Positions 60,678-64,000 of a stretch of 64,000 bases of DNA are shown piece after piece. This DNA is from Bradyrhizobium canariense (GTDB taxonomy: Bacteria > Pseudomonadota > Alphaproteobacteria > Rhizobiales > Xanthobacteraceae). The DNA is taken from contig NZ_LT629750.1 of assembly GCF_900105125.1 (NCBI RefSeq), positions 7,281,001-7,345,000 of the forward strand. The letters are read 5' to 3'. The notes under the pieces are model-generated. The model saw nothing but the letters and a program-made list of their open reading frames with translations, made no database searches and was not told the DNA's origin. Position numbers and translations under genes: made by a program. Numbering within the stretch: position 1 is the stretch's first letter; each line of letters starts with the position of its first letter.

Positions 60678-61226
60678 TCACCGTTTGAGGATGAAATTCA
60701 TAACGATCGTAGGTGGCTGGTTGTTGTGTGGCCGTCCTCCACCGGCGTTCGCGTTCACGTTGTTGATGGTGATGCCGGTTGTGGCGCTATCGATCTCAAG
60801 AGCAAAGTTGCCGCCATTGACCGTACCGCGATACAAGAAGCCTCCAATTGTCGAACTCTGTCTCTGAATCTGGCTGTTGGTGTGCGCGTGCGAGGCGGTT
60901 TCCGCCACGGTGTTGATATCCGTCAGCTCGCCGCCGGTCGCGCCCATCGTCTGCGCGTTGAGGATCGGCGAGAAGCGCGTGGCTTTCCGAGCAATCTCAG
61001 CGGCCTTCATCCCAGACTTCAACATGTCCTGCAGTCGACGATCTTCATCGGGCGTCCACGGCTTTCCTGTGTCGTCAGAACTGGCCGCAGGCGGCACAAC
61101 GTGCTGCCCCGCGAACGGCCTGGTGCCAAACGACGGCCGCGGCAACCGCCGGAGCCGCCGCCTCTGAGATGCCTCCAGCGGAGAGACGAAGCCACCGACG
61201 CGATGCTGATCGGCGAGCCGTTTCAA
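60678..61226 (-). CDS. chimeric SANT-like/phage tail-collar-like protein
   Basis: The N-terminal part has GKPWTPDEDRRLQDMLKSGM then KAAEIARKATRF, a SANT/Myb-like helix-turn-helix typical of small Bradyrhizobium proteins. Right after it the sequence changes to a beta-rich tail with GATGGELTDINTVAETASHA, HTNSQIQRQSSTIGGFLYRG and RPHNNQPPTIVMNFILKR, the collar-domain pattern at the tips of phage tail fibres. The two parts are joined in one open frame near residue 85. A TTG at 61226 is the furthest start. It could be a recombination scar or a sequencing-level join rather than a working protein. Confidence 0.55.
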   Translation of the reverse strand: MKRLADQHRVGGFVSPLEASQRRRLRRLPRPSFGTRPFAGQHVVPPAASSDDTGKPWTPDEDRRLQDMLKSGMKAAEIARKATRFSPILNAQTMGATGGELTDINTVAETASHAHTNSQIQRQSSTIGGFLYRGTVNGGNFALEIDSATTGITINNVNANAGGGRPHNNQPPTIVMNFILKR

Positions 61227-61345
61227 TCCCTGGCCGATGCCTGTCGCCGGCAGGCCGCGGAGGAAGCCACCTCCAAGGTCGTGAGCTTCGCCGACTTGCG
61301 CGCAAAGCTTCGGCCCGCAACAGCGTCGCCGGAGCGTTGATTTAA

Positions 61346-61771
61346 ATGGGCTCCAACCTTGGCCGGCTGATCACCGATTATCGAACGTTGGTGGAAACGT
61401 ACCGGGCGCGCGCGGACGAGCTCGGCGTCTCTCGATTGGAGATAGATCGGCTCGGGGGATTGCCGGTGGGGTACGCTGGAAAATTGCTAGGCAAGGACGG
61501 TGGTGAGCCTGACCGCAAAAACAAGAAGATGTGGCCATACGCCTTGGAATCGATGCTCGGCGTGCTCGGCCTGAACATTCTGCTGATCGAGGATGACGTC
61601 GCGGCCGCCCGCACGCTTGCACTCCGCACGCCGGTTGACCGCGCCAATCAGCGTTTCGGCAACGTCTCACGGCTCACGCCAAGGCTGGTGGCGCCACCTC
61701 CTCAGCCCGTTGATCAGCCCTCGCTAACGATCGTCAGCGGCGGACAAAAACAGGGCCGCAAACATAGCTGA
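61346..61771 (+). CDS. conserved small protein (rhizobial orphan)
   Basis: The 141-aa protein (ATG 61346, after GGAG) has RADELGVSRLEIDRLGGLPV, GYAGKLLGKDGG and KMWPYALESMLGVLGLNILL, which read like a helix-turn-helix-type pattern seen in a family of Bradyrhizobium orphans. The C-terminal 40 residues are low-complexity. Possibly DNA-binding; unproven. Confidence 0.7.
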   Translation: MGSNLGRLITDYRTLVETYRARADELGVSRLEIDRLGGLPVGYAGKLLGKDGGEPDRKNKKMWPYALESMLGVLGLNILLIEDDVAAARTLALRTPVDRANQRFGNVSRLTPRLVAPPPQPVDQPSLTIVSGGQKQGRKHS

Positions 61772-61850
61772 AGGCCGGGGATGGTCGCCGATCTCAGCGC
61801 CGCCCGTGCGCGGTTGCGACCGCACGATGCGAGTGCGTGCCCATGACCGC

Positions 61851-62051
61851 TTACGCAGCGAACTCACGCCGGACTGCCACTGACAGCAATTGCTCTGCTT
61901 CCAGCGTCAGTCGAGATCCCCTGATGAGGCCTATCCTCCTCAAAGTTAGGAGAGCAACGGGGTCGCAGAAGTCCGACGAAATTCCAAGCGCCAGCGTTGC
62001 AATGGCGCGCTGCTCGTTCGTGTCCAGATCTCTCCAGGAAATGCCGTCCAT
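61851..62051 (-). CDS. small protein, unknown
   Basis: The 66-aa protein (ATG 62051) reads MDGISWRDLDTNEQRAIATL with LTLEAEQLLSVAVRREFAA. The overall helical character supports coding. A longer in-frame start at 62078 exists. Confidence 0.55.
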   Translation of the reverse strand: MDGISWRDLDTNEQRAIATLALGISSDFCDPVALLTLRRIGLIRGSRLTLEAEQLLSVAVRREFAA

Positions 62052-62173
62052 TGCACACCTCGGTTCGTCACGGATCACCCCCAGACCATGAGAATCCCCG
62101 AAGGTTAAAGATTAATTAAAATTACCCGCGTGTTGGTTGCGTCTGCGTTTTCAAACCGAACAGGAAAGATGCT

Positions 62174-62326
62174 ATGCGTAAACTTCTCACGCTCTTGATT
62201 GCGCTGGGTGCGGTGGTTCTTCGCTGCATGACCGACGCCCTTCCCCGTCGCGTCGTTACATCGGCGGCTTCACACCCTCAGCGCCAATCACGACCGCGGC
62301 GGCTTCTGAGCCGTCCTTCTTCATAA
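62174..62326 (+). pseudogene. possible truncated exported peptide
   Basis: A 50-codon frame starts MRKLLTLLIALGAVVLRCMT after AGGAAAG, like a signal peptide, then becomes Arg/Pro-rich and stops. The opposite strand of its second half reads ARKVFVVMKKDGSEAAAVVI, which looks more protein-like. The region is probably a broken junction of two small genes. Confidence 0.3.
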
Positions 62327-62375
62327 CGACGAAAACCTTGCGCGCAGCTGCGAGCTGGTCGGCCGGAGCCACCGG

Positions 62376-62669
62376 CTACCGCTCCCGCGCCAACTTACGC
62401 TGTCCCAGTGCGGGTCTTTGCGAATCGGGATTGAACTCGCGCACGGCGTGGCGATTGACTGCCCGGAGGGTTGCGATGCGCGCGAACTCGATCGGGTCGC
62501 CACGTTCGGCCGCGCTTGTTATCAGCTCCGCGGCCGTGAGGACGACCGGCGTGCCGCGTTCGGATGAAGGGACAGTGTTAACGAGGTGCACAATAGCGTC
62601 GCGCAACGACGCCAGGCTAACGCCGCTGGGCAGCTCGATGGGTTCGGCAAAACGGCTATCCCATGACAC
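62376..62669 (-). CDS. conserved small protein (rhizobial orphan)
   Basis: The 97-aa protein begins VSWDSRFAEPIELPSGVSLA from GTG 62669, which follows GAGGAG at 7-nt spacing; a TTG at 62684 is less suitable. It contains LRDAIVHLVNTVPSSE and GDPIEFARIATLRAVNRHAV, a pattern I recognise from small Bradyrhizobium proteins. Function unknown. Confidence 0.7.
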   Translation of the reverse strand: MSWDSRFAEPIELPSGVSLASLRDAIVHLVNTVPSSERGTPVVLTAAELITSAAERGDPIEFARIATLRAVNRHAVREFNPDSQRPALGQRKLARER

Positions 62670-62894
62670 AACGCAACTCCTCAACAGAACAGAGATTCAA
62701 GCGGGCCCGGACCAGTTGGTAGGGCGCCTTTGTTTCAGGGCAGCTTCGTCGGCCACGGAAAATGGTTTCGTGGCCTAGGATACATCCGGACGAGGAAAGG
62801 TGAGCTCAAGAGCTTTTCTTTTTTGGAGCGCCACGGAACTAACTCAACCTGGGACCCGTTGGCTTCGGTCACGGAAAAAGGGGCAGGGTAAGCA

Positions 62895-63098
62895 ATGGCT
62901 CAGAGACCCAATCTCACTCCGGTCGACAAGCGTAAGTCGGATCGCCGCGAGGCCGAAAGGCTGGACCTGGAGAAGCATGCGCGATTGGAAGCAGGTTTGA
63001 TCGATCCCGTGAGCGCCATTCAGCCGGCGCCAACCGCTGAGCATCAACACCAGGAAGGCCTATCGTTCTGGCAGGCGGTCAAGACGATGTTCAACTAG
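62895..63098 (+). CDS. small charged protein, unknown
   Basis: A 67-aa protein starting MAQRPNLTPVDKRKSDRREA with a highly charged helix and an end LSFWQAVKTMFN. Preceded by GGGGCAGGG. No family recognised. Confidence 0.5.
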   Translation: MAQRPNLTPVDKRKSDRREAERLDLEKHARLEAGLIDPVSAIQPAPTAEHQHQEGLSFWQAVKTMFN

Positions 63099-63564
63099 AC
63101 GTCGTGATTCATCCGCCAATGCAGGCGGCAACAGGCGGCCTCCCGCGCTCCGCTGCCGGCCATGAATGTGCCTTGATTGCCACCGAGGCGGCCTTACTTT
63201 CTTGGCAAGAGCCCCAAGACAATCCACTGAATAGGAAAGAACGGAAAGAGCAGGGGGCCTAGGAGGATCAAAGCGCGTTTGCGTTGACGCCTTGGTAGCG
63301 GCTCCGAGGACAAACGATGATCAAGGAAACTAAGTTTCTTCCGAAAGCAGGCCGTAAGGACCGAACGTCTTGCGTACGCGATGTCCGACATTGAAACAGC
63401 GCATAGCTGTCCGGTCTGGTTCAAGCGTATCGCAGGCAGGGCGACGCGCCGTGCGCGAAAATGCCCGCGGCTTTTCACTTTAAATGGTCGCTTGCCAGCT
63501 TATGGTGTCCCCAATGATGATCCTTTCATTCGACCGGTACCCTAACCGATAGCTGGAGAGCTCC
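63099..63564. other. stretch without a supported gene
   Basis: A minus-strand frame (63194-63478) ends in hydrophobic LLGPLLFPFFPIQWIVLGLL and could be a small membrane protein, but it has no ribosome binding site or relative. Nothing else is visible. Confidence 0.4.
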
Positions 63565-63792
63565 ATGGGTGCGAAAACCACGTTCATCTGTGATTGCTGC
63601 TTTCGCGAAGCGGACGACAATTTGGGGTGGGCGCATGTCAGCGTCAGCGGCGCCAGCGATGGCAGGCAGCTCATGCCGGATGACAAACGGGACTTATGCG
63701 AGATCTGCTGGAGCCCGCTTCAGACGTTAATGAAGAAAGTCCACGAAGAGGCACGACAGAAGCGGAACTCACCCGACGCCGCCGAAACTTGA
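63565..63792 (+). CDS. small zinc-ribbon-like protein
   Basis: The 75-aa protein (ATG after GGAGAG) has two cysteine pairs, FICDCCFREADDN and DLCEICWSPLQTLMKK, suggesting a CxxC-CxxC zinc ribbon. The rest is charged and helical. No named family; probably a nucleic-acid or protein-binding factor. Confidence 0.65.
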   Translation: MGAKTTFICDCCFREADDNLGWAHVSVSGASDGRQLMPDDKRDLCEICWSPLQTLMKKVHEEARQKRNSPDAAET

Positions 63793-63868
63793 ACCGGGTT
63801 TGATCCCAGCGCCGGCGAGATGCCTGCCCGGGCGAAACGGAAGCGCGATACGTTGGAAAGCTACCGGG

Positions 63869-64000
63869 TCACTTAGCGTAACCCTGAGAGCGGAGCCAGG
63901 CGATTTTGCGGTCTCCGTTCATCCAGTCGTCGGCGTCCGCCTTGCTCGTTAATCCGGCAATTTCGCGGGAATCGGCGCCGGGATAATCTGCTTGGATTTT
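63869..64000 (-). CDS. small conserved protein, 3' part (runs off the window)
   Basis: The frame reads KIQADYPGADSREIAGLTSK then ADADDWMNGDRKIAWLRSQG, YAK and a stop at 63869. This is the C-terminus of a small protein type I associate with Bradyrhizobium; the start lies outside the window. Function unknown. Confidence 0.65.
   Translation of the reverse strand, partial: KIQADYPGADSREIAGLTSKADADDWMNGDRKIAWLRSQGYAK

Noticed and set aside
63194..63478. 94-codon minus-strand frame with hydrophobic end
   Set aside because: No ribosome binding site and no relative recognised; the hydrophobic stretch alone is weak support.
1..64000. CRISPR array
   Set aside because: No series of regularly spaced identical repeats was seen; the dispersed repeats are far apart and diverged.

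Overview
The window looks like chromosome of a Bradyrhizobium-type alphaproteobacterium (Nitrobacteraceae). I infer this from the gene families: a DUF3489/DUF2924/serine-recombinase module, a Tsx-like porin, tripartite tricarboxylate transporter genes beside UbiD enzymes, and many small orphan proteins of a kind common in that genus. No database search was possible, so the taxonomic call is an inference.

Layout. 1-2 kb: the 5' part of an acyl-CoA dehydrogenase gene and a tRNA-Gln(TTG). 2.3-8.3 kb: two conflict-type modules side by side. One is an ATGA-coupled three-gene ABC-3C operon (nuclease-type effector, middle component, SMC/Rad50-like ATPase) on the minus strand. The other is a coupled operon of a dual-OB-domain protein and two DUF488 proteins on the plus strand, whose function is unknown to me. 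8.4-20.9 kb: accessory DNA with a cupin, a DoxX-like protein, an NmrA/HxlR pair, SnoaL-like proteins, a Sel1-trypsin fusion and a GAF-PAS histidine kinase. It is full of gene remnants and copies of a dispersed repeat of about 115 bp. 21-23.8 kb: a recombinase/DUF2924/DUF3489 module with a frameshifted fourth gene. 24-27.1 kb: a Tsx-like porin, then a pyridoxamine-phosphate-oxidase-like gene lying between two direct repeats derived from a TIGR02444 gene.

27.2-55.9 kb is one large catabolic supercluster. It holds UbiX, two UbiD-type decarboxylases, a PHBH-type FAD hydroxylase, a molybdopterin oxidoreductase coupled to a class I glutamine-amidotransferase-like protein, two ferredoxins and a ferredoxin reductase. 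It also holds a Rieske oxygenase, a flavin monooxygenase-like enzyme, two class II aldolases, a gamma-glutamyltransferase-like enzyme and a DapF-like protein with serine in place of both catalytic cysteines. Three uptake systems (TctABC, Liv-type ABC, NMT1/SsuA-type ABC) and one GntR/FCD regulator complete the set. I infer a pathway for an unidentified, probably carboxylated aromatic or heteroaromatic compound.

Several promoters of this cluster, and the promoter of the Tsx-like porin outside it, show near-perfect sigma-54 (-24/-12) elements with GG-N10-GC spacing. Most sit next to a shared motif close to CGTGAAATGAAACA. This looks like one regulon, with the GntR protein as the likely binder. 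No sigma-54 activator gene is in the window.

56.4-64 kb: a decayed molybdopterin oxidoreductase fragment and a run of small orphan genes, including an odd SANT-domain/phage-tail-collar chimera. The window ends inside a small gene on the minus strand.
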